DNA of 64,000 bases from an uncultured Nitrospirales bacterium (GCA_958295805.1 OY282373.1:2637001-2701000), one strand, 5' to 3'; positions 1 through 9,461 are shown, counted from the stretch's first letter. The notes: a model not told the origin generated them from the sequence alone. Translations and numbers: made by a program.

Positions 1-1368
1 CTTGGGTCGACCGTCGCATTGTGTGGTTCACTCATGCTCCTGCTGAACGTGGAATTCGTCGGCATTCATCGCATGGTGTTGACCGACCCGGCGTTGGTCT
101 TTTTTACCACCTCGGCCACCTACGGCTTTTGGATGGGCTTTCACGGGCGGGGCCGCGATCGTCGTTGGTTATGGCTGTTCTACGTCGGCATGGCACTCGC
201 TACGTTGACCAAGGGACCGGTCGGTCTGCTCATTCCTCTGCTGGCCGTCGTTCCCTATCTTACACTGACCCGTCAGTGGTCCTCGTACTTCGCCACGGGA
301 ATGCCCGTCCTCGGCTGGTCCGCGTGCGTTCTCCTTGCCGCACCCTGGTACGTGGCCATGTTTGCCATCCACGGCGCGGACTACGTCGCTGCCGCACAAG
401 CCAATACCGCCGGACGATTTGCTCATCCCATGGAAGGACACGGGGGAACGATCCTGTTCTATTTCCCGATTCTCCTGGTGGGATTTTTCCCCTGGAGTGG
501 ATTACTTCCCGTGGCCGTGTTTCACAGGCTGAAGGAGTGGAAACGATTCCGAACCGGCGAGAAGGACGCGCGTGGAGAACACGGGCTGTTGCTCTTTTGC
601 GCGTTGTGGGTCACGAGCATTTTTGTCTTTTTCACCATCTCCGCCACGCGGCTTCCTCATTATATTCTGCCGCTTTATCCACCGGCCGCCCTGTTGGTGG
701 CCGTGCTCTGGTCTCGTTTTCTCACGAACGCCGCGTCCTCGGGACTGACCGTCTCGACTCGCGTCGTTCTGTTCACCGGCTACCTTCTGAGCCTTGTTCT
801 GGTTTCGGTCCCGGCACTCTATGAAACATTTCGGCACACCATCGCCGAGCAATTTCCCGCCGCGGAAAAGATCGACGTCGGGGCGACTCCAGTCGCGTTG
901 GGAGTCGTCGCGTTTCTGGGTGTGATCATTTTTCGTCACGTGGTCCGGAAGGAAGACCGGCGGCATCAGGCTTTTGGAGTTCTGTCCGGCATGATGGGGA
1001 TATTTCTTCTCATCATGATCTTATTTGCCTTACCGCGGTTCGGAAAATTTTTCATCAATCCGCCTCAGGAATTGGCGACGATCGCCGGGGTCAATCTTGG
1101 ACCAGGGGACAGGCTCATTCACTTCGGACGAAAACTGCCGTCGCTGTCGTTCTACGCGAAGCGAAAGGTTCATTTCATCAATCCCGGTGAAGACGAAAAA
1201 TTTTTCCCGCACGTCAACGCGGACGGTCGCTTGATGGTGATTCTTTCGTCCCGTCTTCACGAGCGTCTGCCGGACCCGGTCGCGTCCTTCCCTCCGATTC
1301 TGCAACGGTACGGCTTTCTTCTCTTGTCGAGTGACCCACCCGGTGTTTTCAAGAAGGACCGTGGTTAG
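1..1368 (+). CDS. ArnT-like GT39 family glycosyltransferase, 5' truncated
   Basis: Integral-membrane glycosyltransferase of the ArnT / protein-mannosyltransferase (GT39) class, which moves a sugar from a polyprenyl-phosphate carrier to an acceptor on the outer face of the inner membrane. The frame is open from base 1, so the N-terminus, including the first periplasmic loop with the usual catalytic acidic residues, lies outside the window. The visible ~455 residues are a chain of hydrophobic segments (to about residue 345) followed by a ~110-residue soluble tail containing FGRKLPSLSFYAKR, as in ArnT-type proteins. Acceptor and donor cannot be told from sequence. It converges on the PAP2 gene, 13 bp away, whose family can recycle polyprenyl pyrophosphate, so a lipid-carrier theme is possible (inference). 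Confidence 0.8.
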   Translation, partial: LGSTVALCGSLMLLLNVEFVGIHRMVLTDPALVFFTTSATYGFWMGFHGRGRDRRWLWLFYVGMALATLTKGPVGLLIPLLAVVPYLTLTRQWSSYFATGMPVLGWSACVLLAAPWYVAMFAIHGADYVAAAQANTAGRFAHPMEGHGGTILFYFPILLVGFFPWSGLLPVAVFHRLKEWKRFRTGEKDARGEHGLLLFCALWVTSIFVFFTISATRLPHYILPLYPPAALLVAVLWSRFLTNAASSGLTVSTRVVLFTGYLLSLVLVSVPALYETFRHTIAEQFPAAEKIDVGATPVALGVVAFLGVIIFRHVVRKEDRRHQAFGVLSGMMGIFLLIMILFALPRFGKFFINPPQELATIAGVNLGPGDRLIHFGRKLPSLSFYAKRKVHFINPGEDEKFFPHVNADGRLMVILSSRLHERLPDPVASFPPILQRYGFLLLSSDPPGVFKKDRG

Positions 1369-1381
1369 AGCCGGGACCACG

Positions 1382-2077
1382 TCACGGTGGGAAGCTGTAG
1401 ATCATCACCGCAATGATGACCAACAGACTTGCCACTACCACAGACGGGAGGGTTTGCAGCACGGCCTGCACGAGGTTCACCCGCCACTCTCGCAGGGGAC
1501 GCGCCCACACGTAACCAATCAGGAACCCCAACAACGCTCCCCCAAGCACGTCAGTGGGAAAGTGGGAACCTCGAATGACCCGACTCACGCCGACGAAAAA
1601 GGCTGCGCCGTACCACATCCACGCGCCTTTCGGAAAATAGCGAGCCAGCACCGCAGCGACCGCCATCGAGGCCGCGGCGTGCCCGGAAGGAAACGCATCA
1701 AGCCCCGTTTGCCAGGAAGGGCCATAGTCGAAAGCCTGCTGATGCGTGAATCGGGGGCGGGGACGGCCGATAAGATGCTTGAGCATTTGCACGGCAATCC
1801 CCGCCATCGCATGCGCGACAACCCCGTCGATTCCCGACCGTTGATACGCCTTGTTCTTCCAGATCGCTCCGACGCCCCACAATCCTACGCACAGAACGAT
1901 CAGCGTGAGTCCATCCCCCAACCGATTGCCGAGCGTTCCCAGACCTTCCATGAACGAGGAATGGAGGGACCGAATGACGAGAATGGTCTGAAAGTCTACT
2001 TGAGCGAGTTGATACAGGCAGACGGCGTACACCGTGCAGGAAAGAAGCAAGACGATGAGGGCTTTGTATCGTGACAT
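1382..2077 (-). CDS. PAP2 superfamily phosphatase
   Basis: Membrane phosphatase of the PAP2 / acid-phosphatase family, 231 residues. All three signature motifs are present: K100-x6-RP, PSGH at 130-133 and SR165-x5-H172-x3-D176, so the active site looks intact. Hydrophobic segments surround the motifs, placing catalysis at the membrane surface. Family substrates include undecaprenyl pyrophosphate, phosphatidylglycerol phosphate and lipid A phosphates; the sequence does not choose. An in-frame start 18 bp upstream exists, but the ATG used here follows GGGAGGGTGGA, a strong Shine-Dalgarno sequence. Confidence 0.88.
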   Translation of the reverse strand: MSRYKALIVLLLSCTVYAVCLYQLAQVDFQTILVIRSLHSSFMEGLGTLGNRLGDGLTLIVLCVGLWGVGAIWKNKAYQRSGIDGVVAHAMAGIAVQMLKHLIGRPRPRFTHQQAFDYGPSWQTGLDAFPSGHAAASMAVAAVLARYFPKGAWMWYGAAFFVGVSRVIRGSHFPTDVLGGALLGFLIGYVWARPLREWRVNLVQAVLQTLPSVVVASLLVIIAVMIYSFPP

Positions 2078-2131
2078 TCCACCCTCCCGGGTCATGCAGG
2101 GCCGTTCCGGTCACGCCGGAGGGGCGGGCCG

Positions 2132-3238
2132 TCAGGGCACCCAATCACCGAGAAACACATTGAACTCGCCACGTTCTTTCGCACGTCGGTCGGAGACCCA
2201 CACAAGCCGTTTGCCGTCGGGAGAAAACATCGGAAAACTGTTGAAGTGCCCCTCATGGGTGATTTGCTCAAGCCCCGTGCCGTCGTCGTTCACGAGATAC
2301 AAATGAAACACCGGTCGTCCTTTCTCGTTGGTCGCCGCCCCACTCGATGAAAAAATAATCCGGCGGCCGTCCGGATGGAAAAACGGGGCAAAGTTCGAGG
2401 CGCCGTTTTTCGTGACTTGTCGTTGGCCGGACCCGTCGGCGTTCATGACAAAGATTTCCAGATTGCCCGGTTCAACCAGATTCTTGCGCAATAAAGCCTG
2501 ATATGCCTGCAAGGCTTCCGGCGTCTTCGGGTGGTGCGCACGATACACGATCCGTTTGCTGTCGGGAGAATAAAACGCCCCGCCGTCGTAGCCAACGTCC
2601 CGGGTGAGTCGCTTGACGCCGGTTCCGTCGATGTTCATCGAATACAGATCAATATCCCCGTCCCGAACTGACGTAAAGACGATGGTTTTCCCGTTGGAAG
2701 CGATCGTGGCCTCCGCGTCGTAGCCCGGCGAAAACGTCAGGCGCTGCATCTCGCGTGCGTCGATGCGCACGGAAAAAATTTCATAATCGTCCAAGGCCCA
2801 CCGATAACGGGAGCCCCGGTCGGGTTTGGGCGGACACCGCAAGTCGGCCATGTGCGTTGAGGAAAACAGGACCCGCCGGCCGCCCGGGAAAAAGTATCCG
2901 CAGGTCGTTCCGCCGTACCCCGTACTCACCCGGTATCGATTTTCACCGTCTAAATCCATGACGTAGATTTGATAACACGCTTGCAGCGTCCGGCTGACCG
3001 GATCCTTGGTCGATTGAAAAATCAACCGCGATCCATCAAAGGAAAAATAGGCTTCCGCGTTTTTGCCGCCGACGGTCAGTTGCCGGACGTTGTGCAAATG
3101 CCGCTCGGCCGCGTCGGAAACAGACGGTGGTCCGTCGGCCAACGCCGGCGTTCCGGCTGAGGCCAGAAGGTGACAGGCCAGCGCCACCACGCCCGTCCAC
3201 GTAAACGTCTTTGTTTTTCTTGTTGCTTGAGTCGGCAT
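2132..3238 (-). CDS. secreted TolB-like PD40 beta-propeller protein
   Basis: A 368-residue exported protein. Residues 1 to about 35 form a signal peptide (basic start, hydrophobic core, ALADG cleavage region). The remainder is a run of PD40/TolB-type blades, with repeated patterns such as FSPDGKRLVWVSD, FHPDGRRIIFSS and YSPDSKRIVYRA. It resembles the beta-propeller half of TolB, but no N-terminal TolB domain is obvious, so it is not named tolB. Such propellers bind proteins or ligands in the periplasm. It lies 36 bp downstream of the M1 peptidase gene in the same direction and may be the end of the phoH-ybeY-ftsY operon. Confidence 0.8.
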   Translation of the reverse strand: MPTQATRKTKTFTWTGVVALACHLLASAGTPALADGPPSVSDAAERHLHNVRQLTVGGKNAEAYFSFDGSRLIFQSTKDPVSRTLQACYQIYVMDLDGENRYRVSTGYGGTTCGYFFPGGRRVLFSSTHMADLRCPPKPDRGSRYRWALDDYEIFSVRIDAREMQRLTFSPGYDAEATIASNGKTIVFTSVRDGDIDLYSMNIDGTGVKRLTRDVGYDGGAFYSPDSKRIVYRAHHPKTPEALQAYQALLRKNLVEPGNLEIFVMNADGSGQRQVTKNGASNFAPFFHPDGRRIIFSSSGAATNEKGRPVFHLYLVNDDGTGLEQITHEGHFNSFPMFSPDGKRLVWVSDRRAKERGEFNVFLGDWVP

Positions 3239-3274
3239 CGTTCTCCTTCGCCGCCGGACGTCTTGTCGTTATGG

Positions 3275-5443
3275 TTATTGAACAATCTCTTCGGCGGCTT
3301 GTAACTCGACCGTCAGATCCGCGGTTGGGGCATCAAACGATCCGCGGGCAATGACCGTTCCGTTTTCAAACACCAGATAACTATCCCACCCATAAAAAAA
3401 TAGTAACCTGGACAGTCCGTGAATCGCTCGGGACGATAATCCAAAAAACACGGTGCCCACGTGTTCGGCATCGTCGGGATGGGCACAATTCACGAGCACG
3501 GCCACGCCGTCACCTTTGTACGTCGTGCCCTGAATCGTCACGCTCCGGTCATTCAACGTGACTTGCGACCCGCACCATTTCAGGATGCGGGCAATCCACG
3601 GGTTGGTTCGGGGATGGCCCATGGCCAACACCGATTGTGCCCCGATTGATGAGGTCCGTTCATCCAACCACGTGGTGTCGTCGCGTTGCGATTGGATCCG
3701 ATCAATCGCCGGCTTCAATCCTTGCCGTTCGGTTTCCGACGCGGCACTCGACACCAGTACCGCTCGCCGTTGGTCCGTCACCCACAAATTGAGCATGGGA
3801 CTCATGGCTTGACGATGGATCCGTCGAAACGTCTGATATTCGGGATCGAGTTGCAGACGACGGGGTTTCGCCGGCACCCACAGCGACGTCATCTGCGTTT
3901 TTTCCCGAATATCCAACCGGGCACGATGCTCCCGGCCTTGTTCCAACTGAATGACCACGGGGACGTTCAGGCGATAGGGCGTCCCTTGTTGCGTCACGTG
4001 GAGTTTCACGCGATAGCCCGTTCGGGCATCGGGTTCGACGCGCGCGTGAACGATCTTCAAATGAGGCAGGCCGACTCTGCGAATCCATTGGTCAAAGAAC
4101 CACGATAAATCCGTTCCTGAGGCTTTTTCAAAGGTACGCTGCACGTGCGGCCAATCCGCATACCGGCCGGTGTAATCGGCAACCAGCGTCCGAATCGCGG
4201 CAAAAAAATCCCGGCTTCCCATCCGTTCGCGCAACATGTGAAAAATCATGGCGGTCTTCTGATACCCGATTGCATTATCCCTGCGGTTTTCTTTCTGACG
4301 AAATTCGATCACCGGATAGTCGTCGGTCGGCTGCACGTAGACGTTATATTCCATCATCATGCGCCGGCGATGCGCTCTGGCCTTTTCGTCACCTTCCGAT
4401 TGCTCGTCGTAATAATAATTGGCCAGATAGGTCGTCAGCCCCTCCACCCAATTCCCGGTCTCGACGTGATTATGCACCGAGTTCCCGAACCACGAGTGCA
4501 CGATCTCATGCCCCAAAGAATAGGGTTGCGTATAGCCCCGCTTAATCACCCGGCTGCCCAGCAACGTGAAGGAGGGCAATCCGATCCCGCTTGGAAAGAA
4601 ATTTTCGACCACGGCAAATTTGGGAAATGGATATGGCCCCAGCCGCTTCGTATACCAATCGAGATAATGTACCGTGGCCGTCACGTACTGATCGGAGAGG
4701 TGCGCGTCTTCAGGAAACAGATACGTCGCGATCTCAATGCCCTTCCACTGCGTCGCCCGTTTCACGAATCGATTCGCCGCCAGCGTCAAGGCTTCGGTCC
4801 CGGCACGGACCCGCCATTCCGAGGTGGCCGTGGATTCCCGCGTTTCAAATGAGACTTCCCGCCCGTGCGTCACGGCTCGCCACCCCTTCGGCACCGTGGC
4901 CCTGACGTGAAATGAGGCCAGCGACCCCATGACGTGCGGATACCAGAAGGTTTCGGCGGTTAAGTACACGCCTTCTTCGCCAATGTAGCCCCGCGTTCTG
5001 TCGGGACGCACAAATCGCAGGCCGGGCGAGGCCGTCGGCGCGTCATGAATTGCTCCGCGATAGGACACGGACACGCTCATGGCTTCAGCGGGATTCGGTG
5101 CCCGCGGCAACTGAACGGCCAAGGTCCGAGACAGGCGAGAGGCCACTGGTTCCTCATTGGTTGCATCGGAATCCACGGTGTCTTCCCAAAACCGTACGGG
5201 AGCCTTCTCCACCAAGACTTCTTCGATTTCTAAACCCGGGTGTAATTCCAAATGGATCACCTGATCCGCGCCCGGGCCACCGCTCACCCGGATCGTATCT
5301 TGAGCCACGATCTCGTGGGTGTCGGGCCGGAGTTCGATTTCCAAATCGTGACGTTGAATCGTAAAGTCAGCGGCGTGAACGGTCAGACTCATGAGCAGGC
5401 CGACCCAAGAAAGCCCTCCGGGGATCATGGTCCATCGTCTCAC
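3275..5443 (-). CDS. M1 family metallopeptidase, exported
   Basis: Zinc peptidase of the M1 (aminopeptidase N-like) family, 722 residues, with an N-terminal signal peptide ending near VHAAD. An all-beta N-domain (about 25-215) is followed by the catalytic domain with HEIVH at 312-316 and the third ligand Glu334 in NWVEGLTTY. The His-to-Glu spacing is one residue shorter than the textbook HExxH-x18-E. The usual GxMEN exopeptidase motif is replaced by a VENFFPSGIG segment near 279-288. The GTG start overlaps the ftsY stop by 4 bp and is preceded by GGAGGGG. Residues after about 560 form an extra C-terminal region with no motif I recognise. True aminopeptidase activity is therefore uncertain. 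Confidence 0.85.
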   Translation of the reverse strand: MRRWTMIPGGLSWVGLLMSLTVHAADFTIQRHDLEIELRPDTHEIVAQDTIRVSGGPGADQVIHLELHPGLEIEEVLVEKAPVRFWEDTVDSDATNEEPVASRLSRTLAVQLPRAPNPAEAMSVSVSYRGAIHDAPTASPGLRFVRPDRTRGYIGEEGVYLTAETFWYPHVMGSLASFHVRATVPKGWRAVTHGREVSFETRESTATSEWRVRAGTEALTLAANRFVKRATQWKGIEIATYLFPEDAHLSDQYVTATVHYLDWYTKRLGPYPFPKFAVVENFFPSGIGLPSFTLLGSRVIKRGYTQPYSLGHEIVHSWFGNSVHNHVETGNWVEGLTTYLANYYYDEQSEGDEKARAHRRRMMMEYNVYVQPTDDYPVIEFRQKENRRDNAIGYQKTAMIFHMLRERMGSRDFFAAIRTLVADYTGRYADWPHVQRTFEKASGTDLSWFFDQWIRRVGLPHLKIVHARVEPDARTGYRVKLHVTQQGTPYRLNVPVVIQLEQGREHRARLDIREKTQMTSLWVPAKPRRLQLDPEYQTFRRIHRQAMSPMLNLWVTDQRRAVLVSSAASETERQGLKPAIDRIQSQRDDTTWLDERTSSIGAQSVLAMGHPRTNPWIARILKWCGSQVTLNDRSVTIQGTTYKGDGVAVLVNCAHPDDAEHVGTVFFGLSSRAIHGLSRLLFFYGWDSYLVFENGTVIARGSFDAPTADLTVELQAAEEIVQ

Positions 5444-6354
5444 GAACGCGGCCCCTCCACGAGCGCCTCGACAAATTCCCGCGCACGAAACTCCTGTAAG
5501 TCTTCCTCCCGTTCTCCAACGCCGAGGAATCGAACCGGTATCGCCAACTCTTCGGCTATGGCCACCACGACCCCTCCTTTTGCCGTCCCATCCAACTTCG
5601 TGAGTGCCAATCCCGTGACGCCGATGCTTTCGTGAAATTGGCGGGCCTGTGCCAACGCATTTTGCCCGATGGTGCCGTCAAGGGTCAGTAACACTTCGTG
5701 CGGGGCCCCGGGCAATTCCCGATTCACCACCCGTTTCATTTTTTTCAATTCATCCATTAAATTCACTTTCGTGTGGAGCCGGCCGGCCGTATCGATCAGC
5801 ACCACGTCAACGCCTCTGGCTTTCGCGGCCGTCAGCCCATCAAACACCACGGCAGAAGGGTCGGCCCCTTGCCGGTGCTTGATCACGTCTACCCCGACCC
5901 GCTTGCCCCACGTCTCCAGTTGTTCAACGGCCGCGGCTCGGAAGGTGTCCGCCGCCACAAGAAGCGGGGTCAGCCCTTGCTTGCGCAACCGACCGGCCAA
6001 TTTCGCCACGCTCGTGGTTTTCCCGACGCCATTGACGCCGACCGCCAAGATCACGAATGGCGTCGGTCCTGATCGAATCAGGGTTTCAATCGATTCCGAT
6101 TCTGCCGCGGCCAATATTTCGACCATCGCCTGTTTCAACTCATGAATGGATTTTCGAGGATCTCCACCAGTCGCCCGCAGCCGTTCCATCAAACGATCCA
6201 CGGCACGAACCCCGACGTCCGCTCCTAATAACGAGGCTTCCACGTCCTCCAACACTTCAGGATCAAGCCCGCGGCCCATGACCTGCATCAAGGACCGGTG
6301 GACGCCCCGTCGAGTTTTCTCCAACCCATCTTGCAGTCGATCAATCCAACCCAT
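5440..6354 (-). CDS. ftsY: signal recognition particle receptor FtsY
   Basis: SRP receptor GTPase that docks ribosome-SRP complexes at the inner membrane and delivers them to SecYEG. The 304 residues hold a short helical N domain and a G domain with GVNGVGKTT (G1), DTAGRLHT (G3) and TKLDGTAKGG (G4 and closing loop). The long acidic A domain of E. coli FtsY is absent, as in many bacteria. The ATG start lies 1 bp after the ybeY stop; an alternative GTG 15 bp upstream would overlap ybeY. The 3' end overlaps the M1 peptidase start by 4 bp, indicating translational coupling. Confidence 0.95.
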   Translation of the reverse strand: MGWIDRLQDGLEKTRRGVHRSLMQVMGRGLDPEVLEDVEASLLGADVGVRAVDRLMERLRATGGDPRKSIHELKQAMVEILAAAESESIETLIRSGPTPFVILAVGVNGVGKTTSVAKLAGRLRKQGLTPLLVAADTFRAAAVEQLETWGKRVGVDVIKHRQGADPSAVVFDGLTAAKARGVDVVLIDTAGRLHTKVNLMDELKKMKRVVNRELPGAPHEVLLTLDGTIGQNALAQARQFHESIGVTGLALTKLDGTAKGGVVVAIAEELAIPVRFLGVGEREEDLQEFRAREFVEALVEGPRS

Positions 6355-6355
6355 G

Positions 6356-6820
6356 TCAACCACGTTCACTGGATTCGATGACGCGGGGGATCGGCAGAAT
6401 CATTTGCCAGAGTCCGGCTTCTTTCCGTTGCATGCGCTGTGCCTCCCGACGGCTCTGCTCATGATCGTAGCCAACCAGGTGCAGGATTCCATGAATCAGC
6501 AATCGAAGAACCTCTTCATCCAAGGAATGCTGCAACGCCTTGGCTTGACGCCTGGCCACGGGAATCGAAATCACGACGTCCCCCAGCACGGAAGACGCCG
6601 CATTTGGATCTTCCCGATAGGCAAACGCCAACACGTCGGTGGTTCGATCCTGACGTCGATACGTTCGGTTCAGTCGTCGCATTCGGGTATCACCGATGAA
6701 ACCGATGGAAACGTCGGCCTCAGCCTCGCCCAGCAGACGCAGGAGTCCGTTGGTTACGCGACTCAGCGTCAGCCGACGGACCGACGTACGCTTCAATGGA
6801 CAGTAAATGAAGATCGACAC
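6356..6820 (-). CDS. ybeY: endoribonuclease YbeY
   Basis: Single-strand-specific metal-dependent endoribonuclease needed for 16S rRNA 3'-end maturation and ribosome quality control. The 154-residue protein carries the UPF0054 metal motif HGILHLVGYDH with His110, His114 and His120. The start is GTG. It sits between phoH and ftsY, the common phoH-ybeY pairing, with 63 bp separating it from phoH. Confidence 0.95.
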   Translation of the reverse strand: MSIFIYCPLKRTSVRRLTLSRVTNGLLRLLGEAEADVSIGFIGDTRMRRLNRTYRRQDRTTDVLAFAYREDPNAASSVLGDVVISIPVARRQAKALQHSLDEEVLRLLIHGILHLVGYDHEQSRREAQRMQRKEAGLWQMILPIPRVIESSERG

Positions 6821-6883
6821 GAATACAGAGACCGCACGGGGAGAGAAAGAAGATGGTCCATCCGACCCGAAGGACGACGTTCG

Positions 6884-7876
6884 TCACTCATTCGTTGCTC
6901 CAGACGCAGCACTTGTGCCCGTTCCATTGCCATGTTGGTTGTAGGCCTTAATGATATCTTGCACCAACCGATGCCGGACCACGTCACTCTCTTGGAAATA
7001 CACGAATTTGATCCCATCGACGTTGCGCAGGATTTCAGAAATCTGGATCAACCCCGACGGGCGGTCGGGCGGCAAATCGACCTGGGTAATATCGCCGGTC
7101 ACCACGGCTTTGGAATGAAAGCCCAAGCGCGTGAGAAACATCTTCATTTGTTCCGACGTGGCGTTTTGCGCTTCATCCAGAATGACAAAGGCATCGTCCA
7201 AGGTACGGCCCCGCATAAACGCCAAGGGAGCCATTTCGATGTCTCCACGCTCAATCAGGCGATTCGCTCGATCCACGTCCATCATGGCATACAGGGCATC
7301 ATACAACGGACGCAGGTACGGATGGACCTTGGCAATCATGTCACCCGGCAGAAACCCGAGCCGTTCACCGGCCTCGACCGCCGGCCGAGCCAAGACGATC
7401 TGCCGCACTTCTTTCCTGGTCCACGCCGCAAGGGCCATGGCCATGGCCATGTATGTCTTCCCTGTGCCCGCGGGGCCAATGCCGATGACCAAGTCATGTC
7501 GTTGAATGGCTTCGAGATAAAGCTGTTGAGACGGGGTCTTCGGAACCACCGATCCTTTCGGGGTGACGATCGGGGCAGGATCGGGAAAGGAAGACGTTTC
7601 AGGTTGGTTGCTCTCCGACGACTTCAGGGCTCGGGTGACGTCTTCCGATCGTAACCCACGTCGGCCGATGGTGCGTTCGGCCAATTCACACAGAAGCCGC
7701 TCGGCACGGCCGACCGACTCGGTCCGCCCTTCCAACGTCACTTCATCTCCGCGGGCCGATATCTCCACGTGCAGACTCTCTTCAATCAACCGAAGGTGTA
7801 AATCCCGTGGGCCAAAAAGATTGGAGAGATCGACTCCTTCACGAAGTTTGACTTTTCGCACGTGGGATTTTCTCAA
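6884..7876 (-). CDS. PhoH family ATPase
   Basis: Cytoplasmic P-loop ATPase of the PhoH/PhoL class, 330 residues. An N-terminal KH-like segment (about 25-85) precedes the ATPase core with Walker A GPAGTGKT at 134-141 and Walker B FVILDEAQNAT near 232-242. The family is linked to RNA metabolism and sits next to ybeY in many genomes, as here. No ATG is available: the frame opens at a TAG 36 bp upstream, and the choices are TTG (used) or GTG 15 bp further in. The C-terminal ~15 residues (NGTGTSAASG) are low complexity. Confidence 0.92.
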   Translation of the reverse strand: MRKSHVRKVKLREGVDLSNLFGPRDLHLRLIEESLHVEISARGDEVTLEGRTESVGRAERLLCELAERTIGRRGLRSEDVTRALKSSESNQPETSSFPDPAPIVTPKGSVVPKTPSQQLYLEAIQRHDLVIGIGPAGTGKTYMAMAMALAAWTRKEVRQIVLARPAVEAGERLGFLPGDMIAKVHPYLRPLYDALYAMMDVDRANRLIERGDIEMAPLAFMRGRTLDDAFVILDEAQNATSEQMKMFLTRLGFHSKAVVTGDITQVDLPPDRPSGLIQISEILRNVDGIKFVYFQESDVVRHRLVQDIIKAYNQHGNGTGTSAASGATNE

Positions 7877-8071
7877 TACAGTCCGAGCGAAACGGGATAT
7901 GAGATCATCCTAACAAAGGGATTCACGCGCCCACAAGAACACGCGTGATGCTGCGACGCATGACCCGTTTGCGCTGAGTGCGTCGAAGGGGTTTGCGACG
8001 TCATCCCGTCGCCTTCCGGATCACAAGCCCGGGACATGGGTTCCGCTGCCGACGCACCATACGTCCGGCCG

Positions 8072-8899
8072 TCATCGCTTCTGACACGTCGGACAAAAAA
8101 ACGAAGATCGCTCGGTCACGACGCGACGGATACGCGCGTGACATCCATTCGGACAGAGCGCCCCGGTTTTCTGGTACACCCGATGATGCTCCTGAAATTG
8201 TCCCGGGTTGCCGTCCGGAGCTACAAAACTCTGAATGGAAGAGCCCCCCGCGTGGATGGCCTGGACAAGCGTCGCTTGCATTTCGTCAAACAACAATCCG
8301 ATTTTTCTCTTCGACAGGTGACGGCCGCGGGTGTGGGGATGAATGCCCGACCGAAACAACGTTTCATTGGCGTAGATGTTTCCGATGCCCGCGAGCCGGC
8401 GTTGATTCAACAACAGCGCCTTCACTCGACCTCGACAGGATTTGATTAACGTTACAAACTCTGCTTTCGTGACCTTTAACGGATCCGGGCCGAAGCGGCG
8501 CTGCTGATAGGCCATCCACGCTTCACGCTCCAGGAGATGTAATCGTCCAAATCGGCGGGCATTCCAATACCGTAACTCCGGCTGCCGGCCATTGACCAGT
8601 TTCATGACCACATGCACGTGTTTGTCGCTCGGCACCGACTCGCGCGCGAACAGTAATAACCCCGTCATTCCCAGTTCTACGATGATGAACCGTTTTTCCT
8701 CACCTCGCTCACAGATGAGCGTCACGCTCTTTCCATGGCGCCGAACGTCAACCAGGCGAGTCCCTGAATACCAGGATAACGACTCCCTGCCTTGCCGAAT
8801 GATATCTTTCCGTCCAATCCAGACGTGCTCAATGGTGGCCCCGCGCAAGGCGGCGTCCAATTGACGACGAACCACTTCGGCCTCGGGAAGTTCCGGCAT
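8072..8899 (-). CDS. mutM: formamidopyrimidine-DNA glycosylase MutM (Fpg)
   Basis: Bifunctional DNA glycosylase/AP lyase that removes 8-oxoguanine and formamidopyrimidines. It begins MPELPEAE, placing the catalytic Pro at position 2 and Glu at 3 after Met removal; this fixes the ATG, which follows AGGAG, although the frame stays open 93 bp upstream. The helix-two-turn-helix (NQRRLAGIGNIYANE) and C-terminal zinc finger are present. The finger reads C-x3-C (CPNGC) then C-x2-C (CPTC), where the first pair is normally C-x2-C. It stands alone, divergent from the next gene. Confidence 0.95.
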   Translation of the reverse strand: MPELPEAEVVRRQLDAALRGATIEHVWIGRKDIIRQGRESLSWYSGTRLVDVRRHGKSVTLICERGEEKRFIIVELGMTGLLLFARESVPSDKHVHVVMKLVNGRQPELRYWNARRFGRLHLLEREAWMAYQQRRFGPDPLKVTKAEFVTLIKSCRGRVKALLLNQRRLAGIGNIYANETLFRSGIHPHTRGRHLSKRKIGLLFDEMQATLVQAIHAGGSSIQSFVAPDGNPGQFQEHHRVYQKTGALCPNGCHARIRRVVTERSSFFCPTCQKR

Positions 8900-9000
8900 G
8901 GCGCTCCTTTGGAAACGAAGGACCTTCTCCTCGTCAAGCTTATCGCAGCAGGCCGAAACCCACAAACGCCGAGAGGCCACCGCTGCACTCAATCTTCCAG

Positions 9001-9029
9001 TTGCGCCGACTGCATGAGGACCCTATACT
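9001..9029 (+). promoter_or_regulatory. putative sigma70-type promoter
   Basis: TTGCGC (-35), 17-bp spacer, TATACT (-10, five of six consensus bases), about 50 bp before the zinc-ribbon gene. Pattern match only. Confidence 0.42.
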
Positions 9030-9079
9030 GCCTCCATCATTGGTGATCATCCTTCAAAGGAAAGCACGTTGCCGACGCG

Positions 9080-9439
9080 ATGACACAACTTGCCGTGAAA
9101 GACGTTCAAGACCGGCTGAGCCATGCCAAATGTGCCGTCTGCCAACACAGCCGGTTCGGTATTGATAGCCGGTCGATGAAGGAAGACGGAGAATGGAAGG
9201 GCATTTGCCTGAATTGCTATTATCATTTTCCGGTCTACACCGACATGGCGTTTTACCTCAAAACCCAGCCTGACGTTCCCTATCGGCTTAAAGAAATACC
9301 CTGTCTGAATTGCGACGAGCGCGGGGTCACGCTCGACTTTCGCATTGTCATGTCCGTCCGAGAGTCTTTATATTTCGTGACTTGCAGAACGTGTCACCAT
9401 CCGTTCGTGGAACGTTCGTATTTAGAAGTGTTTGAATGA
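9080..9439 (+). CDS. zinc-ribbon protein, function unknown
   Basis: I do not recognise a named family. The 119-residue protein has four Cys pairs: CAVC (18-21), CLNC (43-46), CLNC near 75 and CRTC near 102, arranged as two zinc ribbons of about 30 residues each. No signal peptide or membrane segment is seen, so it should be cytoplasmic. A promoter-like sequence precedes it and a small acidic protein gene follows 22 bp later. It could be a nucleic-acid-binding or assembly factor, but nothing in the sequence shows which. Confidence 0.72.
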   Translation: MTQLAVKDVQDRLSHAKCAVCQHSRFGIDSRSMKEDGEWKGICLNCYYHFPVYTDMAFYLKTQPDVPYRLKEIPCLNCDERGVTLDFRIVMSVRESLYFVTCRTCHHPFVERSYLEVFE

Positions 9440-9461
9440 TTCCAAAACACGATGGGCGATC

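Noticed and set aside
1331-2074. 247-codon plus-strand frame
   Set aside because: Antisense to the PAP2 phosphatase gene with its three intact motifs.
6146-7654. 502-codon plus-strand frame
   Set aside because: Antisense to ftsY, ybeY and phoH, which carry complete family motifs; its composition (Arg/His/Ser-rich) is that of a shadow frame.
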